Assembly: GCF_020099395.1 (NCBI RefSeq)
Contig: NZ_CP083590.1
Coordinates: forward strand, 7,068,001 to 7,132,000
Direction of reading: 5' to 3'
Length of the DNA: 64,000 nt
Source of the DNA: Streptomyces mobaraensis
GTDB lineage: Bacteria; Actinomycetota; Actinomycetes; Streptomycetales; Streptomycetaceae
In this document: positions 1 to 13,137 of the stretch, piece after piece
Numbering within the stretch: position 1 is the stretch's first letter
Layout of the letters: every line of letters begins with the position of its first letter
Made by a program: the position numbers and the translations under genes
Notes under the pieces: model-generated
Database searches by the model: none
What the model saw: the letters and a program-made list of their open reading frames with translations, nothing else
What the model was told of the DNA's origin: nothing

Positions 1-3000
1 GCGGTACGCCGGGCCGATCCCGGGCGGCTGCGCGTGGCGGGGAAGGCGGGGGCCAAGGGGCTGTTCACCGTGGAGTGGACCGACGTTCCGCCGGTGGACG
101 TGCCTTCGGCGGACGCGGGGGACGAGCGCGGCTGGGCGGTGCTCGGCCAGGACGCGCCGGCCTGGGCCGGAGCGGACGTTCCGCGCTACGCGACTCCGGC
201 GGCGCTGCTGGAAGGCGGTGCACCGGTTCCCGGAACGGTCCTCGTCGCACCCTCCCCGGCACCCGACACATCGTCCCTCGCCGTCGAGGCACACGGTCGC
301 GCCGTCGCCGAGCGCACACTGCGGCTCGTACAGGACTGGCTGGCCGAACCGCGCCTGACCGACGCCCGCCTCGTCTTCCTCACCCACCGCGCGGCGGCCG
401 TTCCGGACGTCGACGAGCCGGGGGACGTGGACGCGTCGGCCGCCGCCCTCTGGGGACTGGTCCGCAGCGCCCAGTCCGAGCACCCGGACCGCTTCGTTCT
501 GCTGGATGTCGCGGACGGCCTCGACGCCGCGAACGACGAGGGGCTCGACCGCGCGGCCGTGGCACGGGCCCTCGCCTCCGGTGAGCCGCAACTGGCCCTC
601 CGCGCCGGCCGCGTCCTCGCCCCGCGCCTCGTACGCGCCACCACGACCGGATCCGAGACCGAATCCGGGACCGGAGCCGACGGACCCCGGCGGCCCGCCC
701 GCGCCGGCCTCGACCCCGACGGCACCGTCCTGATCGCCGGCGGCACCGGCATGATGGGCGGCCTGGTGGCCGAACACCTCGTCCGCACCTGGTCGGTGCG
801 GCACCTGCTGCTCGTCGGCAGGCAGGGCCCCGACGCGCCCGGCGCCGGTGACCTCGCCGACCGGCTCACCGCGCTCGGTGCCCAGGTGCGGATCGTCGCC
901 GCCGACCTCACCGACCGGCGGGCCGCCGAAGGGCTGGTCGCCTCCGTCGATCCGGAGCACCCCCTGACCGCAGTGATCCACGCGGCGGGCGTGCTGGACG
1001 ACGCCGTGGTCACCGCGCAGACCCCCGATCAACTGGCCAGGGTCTGGGCCGCCAAGGCGACCGTCGCCGCCAACCTGGACCTCGCCACCCGGCGGGCGGA
1101 CCCGGCCCTGTTCGTCGCCTTCTCCTCCGCCGCCGGTGTCCTCGGCAACGCGGGCCAGGCCGGATACGCGGCCGCCAACGCCTTCGTCGACGCCCTCGTG
1201 ACCCGCCGCGACGGCACACACGGGACCGGGACCGCCCTGTCGATCGCCTGGGGGCTGTGGGCGCGTGACAGCGCCATGACCCGGCACCTCGACGAGGCCG
1301 ACCTGGCGCGGCTGCGCGCGGGCGGCATGAAGCCGCTCTCGGACGAGCAGGGACTGGCCCTGCTGGACGCGGCGCGCGACGTGGACGGCCCGGCGGTCGT
1401 CGCCGCCGGGATCGACGTACGCGGCCTGGCCCAGGACACCGCCCCCGCGATGCTGCGGAAGCTCGCAGGGCGGCCGCGCCGCCGGACGGCCGCCGGTTCC
1501 ACCGGCGACCCGGCGGCGCTGGAGAACCGGCTCGCGGGCCTCGACGCCGCCGAACGCCTCGCCGCCGTCACCGATCTGGTGCGCGAGTGCGTCGCGGCGG
1601 TACTCGCCTACCCCACGCCGGCCGACGTCCGCACCGAAGCCAACTTCAAGGACCTCGGCTTCGACTCGCTGACGGCGGTGCAACTGCGCAACAGCCTGAC
1701 GGCGGCCAGCGGCCTGCGGCTCCCCGCCACCCTGGTCTTCGACCATCCGACGCCCCGGGCGCTGGCCGCCCATCTGTGCACCCGGCTGGGAGGCGGCGAG
1801 GTGGCCGGCCCCGCCGTTCAGCGTGCCACCGTCGAGGCGGACGAGCCCATCGCCATCGTCTCCATGGCCTGCAAGTACCCGGGAGGCGTCACCTCACCCG
1901 AAGATCTGTGGAGGCTGGTCGAATCGGGCGTGGACACGGTAGGGGAGTTCCCCACGGGCCGCGGCTGGGACCTGGACCGGCTCTTCCACCCGGACCCCGA
2001 CCACCCCGGCACCAGCTACGCCGACCAAGGGGCCTTCCTGCACGACGCGGCCGATTTCGACGCCGCGTTCTTCGGCATCAGCCCGCGTGAGGCGTTGGCC
2101 ATGGATCCGCAGCAGCGGCTGCTGCTGCAGGCGTCGTGGGAGGTGCTGGAGCGGGCGGGTATCGACCCGACGTCGCTGAAGGGGACGCAGACCGGTACGT
2201 ACGTGGGCGTGATGTACCACGACTACGCGGCGGGCCTGGCCAGTGGCGAGGACCCCCAACTGGAGGGCTACTCCATGCTGGCCGGCTCGGGGAGCGTGGT
2301 CTCCGGGCGGGTGGCGTACACGCTGGGTCTGGAGGGTCCGGCGGTGACGGTCGACACGGCGTGTTCTTCGTCGCTGGTGTCGATCCACCTGGCGGCGCAG
2401 GCGCTGCGGCAGGGCGAGTGCGACCTGGCCCTCGCCGGCGGTGTCACCGTCATGGCGACCCCCGAGGTCTTCACCGGCTTCTCCCGCCAGCGTGGCCTCG
2501 CCCCGGACGGCCGCTGCAAGCCGTTCGCCGCCGCGGCCGACGGCACCGGCTGGGGAGAGGGCGTCGGCGTCCTCCTGCTGGAGCGTCTGTCCGACGCCCG
2601 GCGCCATGGGCGCCGAGTGCTGGGTGTGGTGCGTGGTTCGGCGGTGAACCAGGACGGCGCGAGCAACGGGCTGACGGCGCCGAACGGTCCGTCGCAGGAG
2701 CGGGTCATCCGACAGGCGTTGGCCAGCGGTGGGCTCGCCGCGTCCGATGTGGACGTGGTCGAGGGGCATGGCACGGGGACGACGCTGGGCGATCCGATCG
2801 AGGCGCAGGCGCTCCTGGCCACGTATGGGCAGGGGCGGCCGGAGGACCGGCCGTTGTGGCTCGGCTCGGTGAAGTCCAACATCGGTCACACCCAGGCCGC
2901 GGCGGGTGTGGCGGGTGTGATCAAGATGGTGATGGCGATGCGGCGGGGTGTGGTGCCGGCGAGTCTGCATGTGGATGAGCCGACGCCGCATGTGGACTGG

Positions 3001-6000
3001 GCGTCGGGTGCGGTGCGGGTGGTGTCGGAGGCGGTGCCGTGGCCTGAGGCGGCCCGGCCGCGTCGGGCGGGTGTCTCGTCGTTCGGTGCGTCCGGCACCA
3101 ACGCGCACCTGATCATCGAGCACGTCCCCGAGCCGGCGGAGGCCGCACGGGAGGAGGATCCCGGTGACGGTGGACTGGTGCCGTGGGTGCTGTCCGCCCG
3201 CAGCCCGAAAGCGCTGCGCGACCAGGCCCACCGCCTCAAGGACGCCGTGGCGGACGCCTCTGACGTGCCCGCACGGGATGTGGGCTGGTCGTTGCTGCGT
3301 ACGCGGTCGCTGTTCGAACACCGAGCAGTGGTGGCAGGCACGGAGCGGGTGGCCGCGCTTGAGGCGTTGGCGGTGGGGGAGTCGCATGCGGGGTTGGTGG
3401 GTCCGGGTGTGGTGCGTGGGGGCAAGTCGATATGGCTCTTCAGTGGTCAGGGGAGTCAGTTGGTGGGGATGGGGTCGGGGTTGTATGAGCGGTTCCCGGT
3501 GTTCGCGGGGGCGTTCGATGAGGTGTGTGGGCTGTTGGAGGAGGAGCTCGGGGGTTCGCTGAAGGATGTTGTCTTCGGTGGCCCTCAAGATCGTTTGGAT
3601 CACACGATGTGGGCGCAGGCGGGGTTGTTCGCGCTCCAGGTGGGGTTGGCCCGGTTGTGGGAGTCGGTGGGGGTTCGCCCTGATGTGGTGATCGGTCATT
3701 CGGTCGGTGAGATCGCTGCCGCGTATGTGGCGGGTGTGTTCGATCTGGCGGATGCGTGCCGGGTGGTGGGTGCTCGGGCGCGGTTGATGGGTGCGCTGCC
3801 TGAGGGCGGTGCGATGTGCGCGGTGCAGGCCACGCCCGAGGAGTTGGCCGGTGACCTGGACGGCTCAGGGGTGAGCGTCGCTGCCGTGAACACTCCTGAT
3901 TCCACCGTGATTTCCGGCCCTGCCGATGCTGTGGAGCGGATCGCTGCCGCATGGTCCGCCCAGGGACGCAAGACGAAAGCGCTCTCCGTCAGCCACGCGT
4001 TCCACTCGGCGCTGATGGAGCCCATGCTCCCGGACTTCGCCGATGCGCTCGCCGGGGTGAGGTTCAAGGCTCCCGCGATCCCGTTGATCAGCAACGTGAC
4101 CGGTCTGCCCGCGGACGAGGAGATCGCGTCTCCGGACTATTGGGTGCGGCATGTTCGCCAGCCGGTTCTCTTCCGGCAGGCCATCGCGCATGTTGCCGAC
4201 CAGGCCGGGTTCTTCGTGGAGTTGGGTCCGGCTCCGGTGTTGACCACCGCCGCCCAGCACACCCTCGACGAGGTGGACGGGCCCGAGCCGCTGCTGGTCT
4301 CGTCGCTGGGCGGCGGCCGGCCCGAGGAGCAGGCGTTCCTCGAGGCGATGGCGCGGCTGCACACGGCCGGGGCCGCCGTGGACTGGGACGTCTGGTTCCA
4401 GGGCAAGGGCAAGCCCGCGGTGGTGGATCTGCCGACGTATGCGTTCCAGCGTGAGCGGTTCTGGTTGGCCGGAGGGTCTGGGCGTGTGGATGCGGCGGGT
4501 CTGGGGTTGGTGGCCGCGGGGCATCCGTTGTTGGGTGCGGCGGTGGAGTTCGCCGATCGGGGCGGCTGCCTGCTGACGGGTCGGTTGTCGTCTTCGGGTG
4601 TTTCCTGGCTGGCCGATCATGAGGTGGCCGGGACGGTTCTCGTTCCCGGTGCGGCGTTGGTGGAGTGGGTGTTGCGGGCCGGTGACGAGGTGGGGTGTGT
4701 CACGGTCGAGGAGTTGATGTTGCAGGCTCCTGTGGTGGTGCCGGCGGTGTCGGGGTTGCGGGTGCAGGTGGTGGTGGACGCGGCGGCGGACGACGGCCGT
4801 CGTGAGGTGCGTGTCTACAGTCGTCCCGACGACGGCGACGACGCCTGGGTCTGCCACGCCACCGGCGTCCTCACCCCCGAGCCCACGGCCGCACCCGAGG
4901 GACTGGTCGGGGCCTGGCCGGCTTCGGGCGCAGTGCCGGTCGCCGTGGAAGGCTTCTACGAGCGGATGTCCGCGGCCGGTTACGCGTACGGTCCGGCTTT
5001 CCAGGGGCTGAGGTCGGTGTGGCGGGACGGTGACGACCTGCTGGCCGAGGTCGCGCTGCCGGAGGCCGCCGGTTCGCCGGACGGCTACGGCATCCACCCC
5101 GCCCTCCTTGACGCCGCGCTCCACCCGGCCCTCCTGCTCGACTGGGGCGGGGAACCGCAGGACGACGGCAAGCTGTGGCTGCCGTTCACCTGGAACCGGG
5201 TCGGCCTGTGGGCCGCGGGCGCCGACACCGTACGCGTACGCGTGTCGCCCGGTGAGCACGACGCCACCGAACGGGAACTCCGGCTCCTGGTCACGGACGC
5301 CGCCGGGACGAACGTACTGAGCGTGGGATCGGTGACGCTCCGCCCGGCGGACGTCGGGCAGTTGAGGTCCGTGAGGGACGACGACGGCTTGTTCACCGTG
5401 CGGTGGACGCCGCTGCCGCTTCCCGCCACGGTTGGGGAGGACGTCCCAAGCGGCGACGACGAAGCGCCCTGGGCGGTGGTCACTCCCATCGAGGCCGGCG
5501 GCGACGGTCTCGCGGCGGCAGAGCGGGTGCTTTCCCTGGTCCAGGAGTTCCTGGCCGCGCCCCAGTCGGCCGAGTCCCGGCTGCTGCTGGTGACCCGGGG
5601 CGCTGTCGCCATCGAGGACGACGGTGACGTCGATCCGGTCGCCGCTTCCGTCTGGGGGCTGGTCCGCAGTGCCCAGTCCGAACACCCGGGCCGCTTCGTG
5701 CTCGTGGACACGGACGGCGACGATCTCCCGCACGCCGCGCTGCGCTACGCCGTCGAGGAACTGGACGAACCGCAACTCGCCCTCCGCGACGGAACGCTGC
5801 TGATCCCGAGGCTGGTCCGCGCGACCGGGGGCCCTGCCGTCGGGGCGCCCGGCGCACGGGACTGGCGGCTGGAGACCAGCGGCACCGGAACGCTCGAGGG
5901 GGTGGCCCCCGTGACCTGCCCCGAACTCGCCGAACCCCTGGCTTCCGGCCAGGTGCGCCTGGAGGTCCGGGCCGCGGGAATCAACTTCCGCGACGTCCTG

Positions 6001-8157
6001 GTCAGCCTCGGCATGGTGCCGGGACAGACCGGCCTGGGCGGCGAGGGTGCCGGCGTCGTCACGGAGGTCGGGCCCGACGTCACGCACCTCGCGGTCGGCG
6101 ACCAGGTCATGGGTGTGCTCGGCGGCTCGTTCGGGCCGGTGGCCATAGCGGACACCCGTATGGTGGCGCCGGTTCCGTCGGGGTGGGGTGTGCTGGAGGC
6201 GGCGGGTGCGCCGGTGGCGTTCTTGACGGCTTGGTACGGGCTGGTGGAGTTGGCGGGTGTGCGGCCGGGTGAGTCGGTGTTGGTGCATGCGGCGACGGGT
6301 GGGGTGGGGATGGCGGCGGTGCGGATCGCCCGTCATCTGGGTGCGGAGGTGTTCGCGACGGCCAGTCCTGCCAAGCATGGTGTGCTGGAGGAGATGGGCA
6401 TCGACGCCGGGCACCGTGCCTCCTCGCGTGATGTGGATTTCGAGGACCGGATCCGGCGGGCCACGGGTGGTCGTGGTGTGGATGTGGTGCTGAACAGCCT
6501 GACGGGTGAGTTCATCGAGGCGTCCTTGCGGCTGCTGCGCGAGGGTGGGCGCTTCCTGGAGATGGGCAAGACCGATGTGCGCGACCCGGCTGAGGTGGCC
6601 GAGCGGTATCCCGGGGTGACGTACCACCTCTACGACCTGGTCACCGACGCCGGACCCGACCGGATCAGGGATATGTGGGCGGCGATGGAGGAGCTGTTCG
6701 CCTCCGGCGCGCTCGCTCCCCTGCCGGTGCGTTCCTGGCCGCTGGACAAGGCGCGGGAGGCGTTCCGGTTCATGAGCCAGGCCAAGCACACCGGCAAGCT
6801 GGTCCTGGAAATACCGCCCGCCCTCGACCCCGAAGGCACCGTACTGATCACCGGCGGCACCGGAGCTCTCGGCCGGGTCGTGGCCGAACATGTGGTCCGG
6901 CAGTGGGGTGTGCGGCGTCTGCTGTTGGCGGGTCGTCGTGGGCCGGAGGCTCCGGGCGCGGCCGAGCTGGTCGAGCACCTGCGCGGATTGGGTGCCGAGG
7001 TGTCGGTGGTGGCGGCTGATGTGAGTGATGCGGTGTCGGTGGCGGAGTTGGTCGGCAAGGCGGATCCGGCGCATCCGCTGACCGGTGTGGTGCATGCCGC
7101 TGGTGTCCTGGAGGACGCGGTGGTGACGGCCCAGACCCCCGAGAGCCTGGCGCGTGTGTGGTCGGCGAAGGCGACGGCCGCGGCCCATCTGCACGAGGCG
7201 ACGCGGGACCTGCGGTTGGGGGCGTTCGTCGTCTTCTCTTCCGCGGCTGCGACGCTGGGCAGTCCGGGTCAGGCCAACTACGCCGCGGCGAACGCCTACT
7301 GCGACGCTCTGATGCGCCGCCGTCGTGCCGCGGGGTTGAGTGGGTTGTCGGTGGGCTGGGGGTTGTGGCAGACCTCCGGCGACGGCATGACCGGTGGTCT
7401 CGGTGAGACCGACGTCGCCCGCATGGCCCGCATCGGTGTCAAGGCGATGAGCGGCGAACACGGCCTCGCCCTCCTCGACGCCGCACAGCGCCGCGCCGAG
7501 CCCTACGTACTCGCCGCCGATCTCAATCCCCGCGTCCTGGCCGCCAAATCCGCCACCGCCCTGCCCGCCCTGCTGCGCGCCTTCGCCAACGGGCAGGGGC
7601 CCGCCCGGCCGACCGCTGCCGCCGGCCGGCCGAGCACCGACTGGGCCGGGCGACTCGCGGGCCTCACCGTCGAGGCGCAGTACCAGAACCTGCTCGACCT
7701 GGTGCGTACCCACGCCGCGGCGGTGCTCGGGCACGCGGGCACCGACGCCGTACGCGCCGACGTTCCCTTCACGGACCTCGGTTTCGACTCCCTGACGGCG
7801 GTCGAACTGCGCAACAGGCTCTCCGCCGCCACCGGCCTGCGCCTGCCCGCCACGTTCATCTTCCGTCACCCCACCCCCGCCGCCATCGCGGAGGAACTGC
7901 GCGAGCAGCTCTGCCCCGCGGCGGCCGACCCGTCGGCGCCGCTGTTCGGCGAGCTGGACCGGCTGGAGACGGTGATCGCGGGCCACGCGCACGACGAGGA
8001 CACCCGCGGCCGCCTGGTGGCGCGCCTGGAGTCCCTGCTGTGGCGGCTGGGCGACGGCGCGGGTGACGGGAGCGGCGACACCGTCGCGGGCGACGACCTG
8101 GAGTCCGCGTCCGACGACGAGCTGTTCGAGCTGATCGACCGCGAACTGCCTTCTTGA
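1..8157 (+). CDS. monAV: Modular type I PKS, 3' part: KR-ACP end of one module plus a complete KS-AT-DH-ER-KR-ACP module (MonAV-like)
   Basis: The frame is open from base 1, so the gene begins before the window; the GTG at 34 is internal, lying in the linker that follows a DH domain. In order: KR (Rossmann GGTGMMGG near nt 735, VLDD motif of a B-type KR near 990, catalytic Tyr in [10 protein letters not shown] near 1165), ACP (GFDSL near 1660), KS (DTACSSS near 2355, then VEGHGTGTT and SNIGHTQ, so Cys-His-His is intact), AT (GHSVGE near 3694, SHAFH near 3997: malonyl-CoA type), DH ([10 protein letters not shown] near 4618, [14 protein letters not shown]), ER (NFRDVL near 5985, HAATGGVG near 6288), KR (GGTGALG near 6852, Tyr in [10 protein letters not shown]) and ACP (GFDSL near 7780). 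The C terminus is an acidic docking tail; there is no thioesterase. The complete module adds a malonate unit and reduces the beta carbon to CH2. In monensin numbering this is the end of module 7 plus module 8. It lies 17 nt upstream of the next PKS gene. PKS identity is certain; the mon assignment is inferred from colinearity. Confidence 0.9.
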   Translation, partial: AVRRADPGRLRVAGKAGAKGLFTVEWTDVPPVDVPSADAGDERGWAVLGQDAPAWAGADVPRYATPAALLEGGAPVPGTVLVAPSPAPDTSSLAVEAHGRAVAERTLRLVQDWLAEPRLTDARLVFLTHRAAAVPDVDEPGDVDASAAALWGLVRSAQSEHPDRFVLLDVADGLDAANDEGLDRAAVARALASGEPQLALRAGRVLAPRLVRATTTGSETESGTGADGPRRPARAGLDPDGTVLIAGGTGMMGGLVAEHLVRTWSVRHLLLVGRQGPDAPGAGDLADRLTALGAQVRIVAADLTDRRAAEGLVASVDPEHPLTAVIHAAGVLDDAVVTAQTPDQLARVWAAKATVAANLDLATRRADPALFVAFSSAAGVLGNAGQAGYAAANAFVDALVTRRDGTHGTGTALSIAWGLWARDSAMTRHLDEADLARLRAGGMKPLSDEQGLALLDAARDVDGPAVVAAGIDVRGLAQDTAPAMLRKLAGRPRRRTAAGSTGDPAALENRLAGLDAAERLAAVTDLVRECVAAVLAYPTPADVRTEANFKDLGFDSLTAVQLRNSLTAASGLRLPATLVFDHPTPRALAAHLCTRLGGGEVAGPAVQRATVEADEPIAIVSMACKYPGGVTSPEDLWRLVESGVDTVGEFPTGRGWDLDRLFHPDPDHPGTSYADQGAFLHDAADFDAAFFGISPREALAMDPQQRLLLQASWEVLERAGIDPTSLKGTQTGTYVGVMYHDYAAGLASGEDPQLEGYSMLAGSGSVVSGRVAYTLGLEGPAVTVDTACSSSLVSIHLAAQALRQGECDLALAGGVTVMATPEVFTGFSRQRGLAPDGRCKPFAAAADGTGWGEGVGVLLLERLSDARRHGRRVLGVVRGSAVNQDGASNGLTAPNGPSQERVIRQALASGGLAASDVDVVEGHGTGTTLGDPIEAQALLATYGQGRPEDRPLWLGSVKSNIGHTQAAAGVAGVIKMVMAMRRGVVPASLHVDEPTPHVDWASGAVRVVSEAVPWPEAARPRRAGVSSFGASGTNAHLIIEHVPEPAEAAREEDPGDGGLVPWVLSARSPKALRDQAHRLKDAVADASDVPARDVGWSLLRTRSLFEHRAVVAGTERVAALEALAVGESHAGLVGPGVVRGGKSIWLFSGQGSQLVGMGSGLYERFPVFAGAFDEVCGLLEEELGGSLKDVVFGGPQDRLDHTMWAQAGLFALQVGLARLWESVGVRPDVVIGHSVGEIAAAYVAGVFDLADACRVVGARARLMGALPEGGAMCAVQATPEELAGDLDGSGVSVAAVNTPDSTVISGPADAVERIAAAWSAQGRKTKALSVSHAFHSALMEPMLPDFADALAGVRFKAPAIPLISNVTGLPADEEIASPDYWVRHVRQPVLFRQAIAHVADQAGFFVELGPAPVLTTAAQHTLDEVDGPEPLLVSSLGGGRPEEQAFLEAMARLHTAGAAVDWDVWFQGKGKPAVVDLPTYAFQRERFWLAGGSGRVDAAGLGLVAAGHPLLGAAVEFADRGGCLLTGRLSSSGVSWLADHEVAGTVLVPGAALVEWVLRAGDEVGCVTVEELMLQAPVVVPAVSGLRVQVVVDAAADDGRREVRVYSRPDDGDDAWVCHATGVLTPEPTAAPEGLVGAWPASGAVPVAVEGFYERMSAAGYAYGPAFQGLRSVWRDGDDLLAEVALPEAAGSPDGYGIHPALLDAALHPALLLDWGGEPQDDGKLWLPFTWNRVGLWAAGADTVRVRVSPGEHDATERELRLLVTDAAGTNVLSVGSVTLRPADVGQLRSVRDDDGLFTVRWTPLPLPATVGEDVPSGDDEAPWAVVTPIEAGGDGLAAAERVLSLVQEFLAAPQSAESRLLLVTRGAVAIEDDGDVDPVAASVWGLVRSAQSEHPGRFVLVDTDGDDLPHAALRYAVEELDEPQLALRDGTLLIPRLVRATGGPAVGAPGARDWRLETSGTGTLEGVAPVTCPELAEPLASGQVRLEVRAAGINFRDVLVSLGMVPGQTGLGGEGAGVVTEVGPDVTHLAVGDQVMGVLGGSFGPVAIADTRMVAPVPSGWGVLEAAGAPVAFLTAWYGLVELAGVRPGESVLVHAATGGVGMAAVRIARHLGAEVFATASPAKHGVLEEMGIDAGHRASSRDVDFEDRIRRATGGRGVDVVLNSLTGEFIEASLRLLREGGRFLEMGKTDVRDPAEVAERYPGVTYHLYDLVTDAGPDRIRDMWAAMEELFASGALAPLPVRSWPLDKAREAFRFMSQAKHTGKLVLEIPPALDPEGTVLITGGTGALGRVVAEHVVRQWGVRRLLLAGRRGPEAPGAAELVEHLRGLGAEVSVVAADVSDAVSVAELVGKADPAHPLTGVVHAAGVLEDAVVTAQTPESLARVWSAKATAAAHLHEATRDLRLGAFVVFSSAAATLGSPGQANYAAANAYCDALMRRRRAAGLSGLSVGWGLWQTSGDGMTGGLGETDVARMARIGVKAMSGEHGLALLDAAQRRAEPYVLAADLNPRVLAAKSATALPALLRAFANGQGPARPTAAAGRPSTDWAGRLAGLTVEAQYQNLLDLVRTHAAAVLGHAGTDAVRADVPFTDLGFDSLTAVELRNRLSAATGLRLPATFIFRHPTPAAIAEELREQLCPAAADPSAPLFGELDRLETVIAGHAHDEDTRGRLVARLESLLWRLGDGAGDGSGDTVAGDDLESASDDELFELIDRELPS
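3343..4270 (+). repeat. Copy 1 of a ~930-bp near-identical AT-domain repeat
   Basis: This segment covers most of the malonyl-type AT in the first PKS gene and matches 9798-10725 in the next gene without gaps (constant offset 6455). Only scattered differences are visible by eye. Both copies use many T- and G-ending codons, unlike the strongly C-ending codons that flank them, so the pair looks like a recent duplication or gene-conversion tract. Confidence 0.85.
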
Positions 8158-8174
8158 TCAGGAGTGGAAGAAAC

Positions 8175-11100
8175 ATGCCGGGTACGAAAGACACGCCGGG
8201 TACCGAGGAGAAGCTTCGCCACTACCTGAAGCGGGTGACGGCGGATCTGGGACAGACCCGTCAGCGCCTGCGCGAGACGGAGGAGCGGCAGCGGGAACCG
8301 CTGGCCATCGTCGCGATGGCCTGCCGGTACCCCGGCGGTGTGACGTCGCCGGAGGAACTGTGGGACCTGGTCGCCTCGCGTGGCGACGCCATCGAGGCGT
8401 TCCCGGCCGACCGCGGCTGGGACGTGGAGAACCTGTACCACCCCGACCCGGATCACCCGGGCACCAGCTATGTGAGGGAGGCCGGCTTCCTGCGGGACGC
8501 CACGCGCTTCGACGCCGACTTCTTCGGCGTCAACCCGCGGGAGGCGCTGGCCGCCGACCCGCAGCAGCGGGTGCTCCTGGAAGTGGCCTGGGAACTGTTC
8601 GAGCGCGCGGGCATCGACCCGGCCTCCCTCAAGGACAGCCCGACGGGCGTGTACGCGGGGGTGTCCAGCCAGGACTACATGTCCCGGTCCCGGGTGCCCG
8701 CCGAAGTGGAGGGGTACGCCACCACGGGCACCCTCTCCAGCGTCATCTCCGGTCGTATCGCCTACACCTTCGGCCTCGCGGGCCCCGCGGTCACGCTCGA
8801 CACCGCGTGCTCGGCGTCGCTGGTCGCGATCCACCTGGCGGCGCAGGCGCTGCGGCAGGGCGAGTGCGAGCTGGCCCTCGCGGGCGGCGTCACCGTGCTG
8901 TCCACGCCCACCGCGTACGTCGAGTTCTCCCGCCAGCGGGGCCTGTCACCGGACGGCCGCTGCAAGCCGTTCGCCGCCGCGGCCGACGGCACCGGATTCT
9001 CCGAGGGCGTCGGCCTCGTCCTGCTGGAACGCCTCTCCGACGCCCGCCGCAACGGGCACCGCGTACTCGGCGTCATCCGCGGATCCGCCGTCAACCAGGA
9101 CGGCGCGAGCAACGGCCTCACCGCCCCCAACGACGCCGCCCAGGAACGGGTGATCCGCCAGGCCCTGGCCAACGCCCGGGTCACCCCGGACACCGTCGAC
9201 GCCGTGGAGGCACACGGCACCGGGACGACGCTGGGCGACCCCATCGAGGCGCAGGCGCTCCTCGCCACGTACGGCAAGGAGCGCGCCGACGACCGGCCGC
9301 TGTGGCTGGGCTCGGTCAAGTCCAACATCGGCCACACCCAGGCCGCCGCCGGCGTCGCCGGTGTGATCAAGATGGTGATGGCGATGCGGCACGGGGAACT
9401 GCCCGCCTCGCTGCACATCGACCGCCCCACGCCCCATGTGGAGTGGGAGGGCGGGGGAGTGCGGCTGCTCACCGACCCCGTGCCGTGGCCACGCGCCGAC
9501 CGGCCCCGGCGGGCGGGCGTCTCCTCCTTCGGCATCAGCGGCACCAACGCCCACCTCATCCTGGAACAGGCCCCCGACGAAGCGGACGAGCCGGTGGAGC
9601 GCGCCGACGCCGCCCCGGACGGTGCCGTCGTGCCGTGGGTGGTCTCGGCCCGCAGCCGGGACGCGTTGCGGGCGCAGGCGGGCCGCTTGAGCGAGGCCGT
9701 GGGCGATGCTGGTGATGTACGTGATGTGGGTTGGTCGTTGTTGCGTACACGGTCGTTGTTCGAGCATCGGGCCGTTGTGGTCGCTGCGGAGCAAGCGGAG
9801 CGGGTGGCCGCGCTTGAGGCGTTGGCGGTGGGGGAGTCGCATGCGGGGTTGGTGGGTCCGGGCGTGGTGCGTGGGGGGAGGACGGTGTGGCTCTTCAGTG
9901 GTCAGGGGAGTCAGCTGGTGGGGATGGGGTCGGGGTTGTATGAGCGGTTCCCGGTGTTCGCGGGGGCGTTCGATGAGGTGTGTGGGCTGTTGGAGGGGGA
10001 GCTTGAGGGGTCGCTGAAGGACGTCGTCTTCGGTGGCCCTCAAGATCGTTTGGATCACACGATGTGGGCGCAGGCGGGGTTGTTCGCGCTCCAGGTGGGG
10101 TTGGCCCGGTTGTGGGAGTCGGTGGGGATACGTCCTGATGTGGTGATCGGTCATTCGGTCGGTGAGATCGCTGCCGCGTATGTGGCGGGTGTGTTCGATC
10201 TGGCGGATGCGTGCCGGGTGGTGGGTGCCCGGGCGCGGTTGATGGGCGCGCTGCCCGAGGGTGGTGCGATGTGTGCGGTGCAGGCCACCCCTGAGGAACT
10301 CGCCGGCGACCTGGAGGGCTCGGGGGTGAGTGTCGCTGCGGTGAACACCCCCGACTCCACCGTGATTTCCGGCCCTGCCGATGCTGTGGAGCGGATCGCT
10401 GCCACATGGTCCGCCCAGGGACGCAAGACGAAAGCGCTCTCCGTCAGCCACGCGTTTCACTCGGCGCTGATGGAGCCCATGCTCCCGGACTTCGCCGACG
10501 CGCTGGCCGAGGTGAGGTTCAAGGCTCCTGCGATCCCGTTGATCAGCAATGTGACCGGTCTCCCTGCCGATGAAGAGATCGCGTCTCCCGACTACTGGGT
10601 GCGTCATGTTCGCCAGCCGGTTCTCTTCCGGCAGGCCATCGCGCACGTCGCCGACCAGGCCGGGGTGTTCGTGGAGCTGGGTCCGGCTCCGGTGTTGACC
10701 ACCGCCGCCCAGCACACCCTCGACGGCGTCGTCGAAGCCGAGGCGCCGGAGCCGGTCGTGACCGCCTCGCTGCACTCCGCGCAGCCGGACGACGTGGCGT
10801 TCACGCAGGCGGTGGCCCGGCTGCACACGGCCGGGGCCGCCGTGGACTGGTCGGGCTGGTTCCCGGCCGACCCCGCCCCCCGTACCGTCGACCTGCCCAC
10901 GTACGCCTTCCAGGGCCGGCGTTTCTGGCTGGCGGACATCCTGGCCCCCGAGGCGGCGTCCCAGGCGGACGGTGACGAGGCCGGTTTCTGGGCGGCCGTG
11001 GAAGGCGAGGACGTCCAGGCGCTCTGCGACACCCTGCACCTCAAGGACGACGAGCGCAGGTCGGCGTTGGAGTCCGTCTTCCCCGCCCTCTCCGCGTGGC

Positions 11101-13082
11101 GGCGCGAGCGGCGTGAGCAGTCCGTCGTCGACTCCTGGCGCTACCGCGTCGACTGGCAGCCTGTCCCCCTCTCCGACTCCACCGCTTCCGGATCCGGCCC
11201 CTGGCTGATCGTCGCCCCCTCCCAGGGCGCCGACGCCTGGGTCCGCGCCTGCCTGGACGCGCTGGAGGGGGCCGGGGTTTCGGCGGTGCTCGTCGAGGCG
11301 GGCCCGTGCCCGGGGCGGCCGGACCTCGCGGAGCTGCTCCGCTCCGGCCGGGCCGGACTCCCGGACGGTACCGCCCCTGCGGGCGTGCTGTCCCTGCTCG
11401 CGCTCGCCGAACGGCCCGCCGAGGCGTCGTTGGCGCTCTTCCAGGCCCTGCTGGACGCCGGGTTCGACGCACCCCTGTGGTGCGCCACCCGCGGTGCCGT
11501 CTCCTGCGGGGAGACCGATCCCGTCGTCTCCCCGGAGCAGGCGGCGGTGTGGGGCCTCGGGCGGGTGGCCGCCCTGGAGCATCCCGAGGCGTGGGGCGGC
11601 CTGGTGGACCTGCCCGCCGCCCCGGAGCGGCGGGCGGTGGGACCGCTCCCCGCGGTCCTGTGCGGGGACGCCGGCGAGGACCAGGTCGCGCTGCGCCCGG
11701 CCGGGGTTCTCGGCCGCCGCCTGGTGCCCGACGCGGCGTCCGCCGGCGGTGCCGGGGAGGGCTGGCGGCCGCACGGTGCCGTGCTCGTGACGGGCGGTGT
11801 CGGGCGGCTGGCGGACCACGTGGTGCGCTGGCTGGCCGGCCGCGGCGCCGAACACGTCGTCCTCGTGGACCCGGACGGCGCCGGGGGTCCCCGGCGGGAA
11901 GCCGAGCTGAACGCCGAAGTAGCCGAACACGGAACCCTGGTGACCGTGGTACGGACGCCGGAAGAGGCGGCGGGCGTACGGGTGCGGACGGTCATCCACA
12001 CCTCGCTGCCGGGCTGGCCCGCCCCCTTGGCGGAGATCACGCCCGACGACCTGACCTCGGCCGTGTCCGCCGCCACGGCACTTGGTGAACCGGTCGGTGC
12101 CGGACCGGTGGAGACCGTGTTGTTCTTCTCGTCCCTGGCGGCCACTCTCGGCAGCAGGGAGCACGGTGCCCACGCCGCCGCCAACGCCTGCCTCGATGCC
12201 CTGGCCCGGCAGCACCGGCCCGAGGGCCCGCGGATCGTCTCCGTAGGCTGGGGCATCTGGGACCTGCCGGACGACGGGGATCTCGCCCTCCGGCAGACCG
12301 GTCTGTCGCGGCGGCAGGGGCTGCCCCCGCTGGAACCCCGGCTGGCGCTCGGCGCGCTGCACACCCTGCTCGACGGTGGCGGCGACGGTGGTGGCGGTGG
12401 CGGGCACGCGGTGGTCGCGGACATCGAGTGGGAACGCTTCGCCCCGCTGTTCACCCTCTCCCGGCCCACCCGGCTCCTCGACGGGGTGCCGGCCGCCCGG
12501 CGGGTGCTCGACGCCGGGCCGGAGGCCGGTGACGGGGCGGACGTCGCCGAGCTGCGGCGCGAGCTGGCCGCCCTGCCGGCGCGGGAGCGGGCCGGCGCGC
12601 TGCTGAAGACGGTCCGTACGCAGGTGGCGGCCGTGCTGCGGTACGAGCCGGGGCAGGACGTCGATCCCGAACGGGCCTTCAAGGACCTGGGCTTCGACTC
12701 CCTCGTGGTCGTCGAGCTGCGCAACCGGCTGCGCGCGGCCACCGGGCTGCGGCTGCCCGCCACGCTCGTCTACGACTACCCGACGCCCCGCGCCCTCGCC
12801 GAGCACCTGCTGGAGCGGATCCTGCCCGACGGCGGTGCGGCGGAGCTGCCGGTGGCCGCCCATCTCGACGAGCTGGACGCCGCGTTGGCGGACCTCGCCG
12901 CGGACGACCCCCGCCGCCGGGGCCTGATCCGCCGCCTCCAGGCGCTGCTGTGGAAGCACCCCGACGCCGCCGCCCCGGCCGCGTCGGACGGCGGGGCCGG
13001 GGCGGGCGGCGAGGAGGACCTGTCCGCGGCGAGCGCCGACGACATGTTCGCGCTGATCGACCGCGAGTGGGGCGGGCGCTGA
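8175..13082 (+). CDS. monAVI: Modular type I PKS, one module KS-AT-KR(inactive)-ACP (MonAVI-like)
   Basis: 1635 aa. I chose the ATG at 8175 because AGGAG at 8160-8164 sits 10 nt upstream; a TTG at 8154 is in frame but overlaps the previous stop. An N-terminal coiled-coil docking helix ([10 protein letters not shown] onward) precedes KS (DTACSAS near 8800, [16 protein letters not shown]), AT (GHSVGE near 10147, SHAFH near 10450: malonyl-CoA type), a KR region (about 11.1-12.45 kb) and ACP (GFDSL near 12690), ending in an acidic docking tail. The KR looks dead: the nucleotide loop reads GGVGRLAD instead of GGTGxxG, the Tyr position reads GAHAAANA (Tyr to His), and the SAKA-type lysine segment is missing. 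The module should add malonate and leave a ketone. In monensin numbering this is module 9, where a C9 ketone is needed for spiroketal formation. The gene is the last of the forward PKS set and is followed by a strong terminator. Confidence 0.9.
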   Translation: MPGTKDTPGTEEKLRHYLKRVTADLGQTRQRLRETEERQREPLAIVAMACRYPGGVTSPEELWDLVASRGDAIEAFPADRGWDVENLYHPDPDHPGTSYVREAGFLRDATRFDADFFGVNPREALAADPQQRVLLEVAWELFERAGIDPASLKDSPTGVYAGVSSQDYMSRSRVPAEVEGYATTGTLSSVISGRIAYTFGLAGPAVTLDTACSASLVAIHLAAQALRQGECELALAGGVTVLSTPTAYVEFSRQRGLSPDGRCKPFAAAADGTGFSEGVGLVLLERLSDARRNGHRVLGVIRGSAVNQDGASNGLTAPNDAAQERVIRQALANARVTPDTVDAVEAHGTGTTLGDPIEAQALLATYGKERADDRPLWLGSVKSNIGHTQAAAGVAGVIKMVMAMRHGELPASLHIDRPTPHVEWEGGGVRLLTDPVPWPRADRPRRAGVSSFGISGTNAHLILEQAPDEADEPVERADAAPDGAVVPWVVSARSRDALRAQAGRLSEAVGDAGDVRDVGWSLLRTRSLFEHRAVVVAAEQAERVAALEALAVGESHAGLVGPGVVRGGRTVWLFSGQGSQLVGMGSGLYERFPVFAGAFDEVCGLLEGELEGSLKDVVFGGPQDRLDHTMWAQAGLFALQVGLARLWESVGIRPDVVIGHSVGEIAAAYVAGVFDLADACRVVGARARLMGALPEGGAMCAVQATPEELAGDLEGSGVSVAAVNTPDSTVISGPADAVERIAATWSAQGRKTKALSVSHAFHSALMEPMLPDFADALAEVRFKAPAIPLISNVTGLPADEEIASPDYWVRHVRQPVLFRQAIAHVADQAGVFVELGPAPVLTTAAQHTLDGVVEAEAPEPVVTASLHSAQPDDVAFTQAVARLHTAGAAVDWSGWFPADPAPRTVDLPTYAFQGRRFWLADILAPEAASQADGDEAGFWAAVEGEDVQALCDTLHLKDDERRSALESVFPALSAWRRERREQSVVDSWRYRVDWQPVPLSDSTASGSGPWLIVAPSQGADAWVRACLDALEGAGVSAVLVEAGPCPGRPDLAELLRSGRAGLPDGTAPAGVLSLLALAERPAEASLALFQALLDAGFDAPLWCATRGAVSCGETDPVVSPEQAAVWGLGRVAALEHPEAWGGLVDLPAAPERRAVGPLPAVLCGDAGEDQVALRPAGVLGRRLVPDAASAGGAGEGWRPHGAVLVTGGVGRLADHVVRWLAGRGAEHVVLVDPDGAGGPRREAELNAEVAEHGTLVTVVRTPEEAAGVRVRTVIHTSLPGWPAPLAEITPDDLTSAVSAATALGEPVGAGPVETVLFFSSLAATLGSREHGAHAAANACLDALARQHRPEGPRIVSVGWGIWDLPDDGDLALRQTGLSRRQGLPPLEPRLALGALHTLLDGGGDGGGGGGHAVVADIEWERFAPLFTLSRPTRLLDGVPAARRVLDAGPEAGDGADVAELRRELAALPARERAGALLKTVRTQVAAVLRYEPGQDVDPERAFKDLGFDSLVVVELRNRLRAATGLRLPATLVYDYPTPRALAEHLLERILPDGGAAELPVAAHLDELDAALADLAADDPRRRGLIRRLQALLWKHPDAAAPAASDGGAGAGGEEDLSAASADDMFALIDREWGGR
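9798..10725 (+). repeat. Copy 2 of the ~930-bp AT-domain repeat
   Basis: Ungapped partner of 3343-4270, spanning the AT of the KS-AT-KR-ACP gene. The two ATs share specificity motifs and the same unusual codon use, so one has probably overwritten the other recently. Confidence 0.85.
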
Positions 13083-13106
13083 CCCACACCGGTCACTGAT
13101 CCGAGG

Positions 13107-13136
13107 CGGGGTGGCTGCCGTGTGGCAGCCACCCCG
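13107..13136. terminator. Perfect hairpin just after the forward PKS genes
   Basis: A 13-bp perfect stem (arms 13107-13119 and 13124-13136, loop GTGT) begins 25 nt after the forward PKS stop. It lies between convergent genes and could work in both directions. There is no U-tract, which is usual for Streptomyces terminators. Confidence 0.8.
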
Positions 13137-13137
13137 G

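Noticed and set aside
3865..7992. Long reverse-strand open frame across the first PKS gene
   Set aside because: Antisense of the AT-DH-ER-KR region; composition is His/Arg/Gly-rich and no domains are seen.
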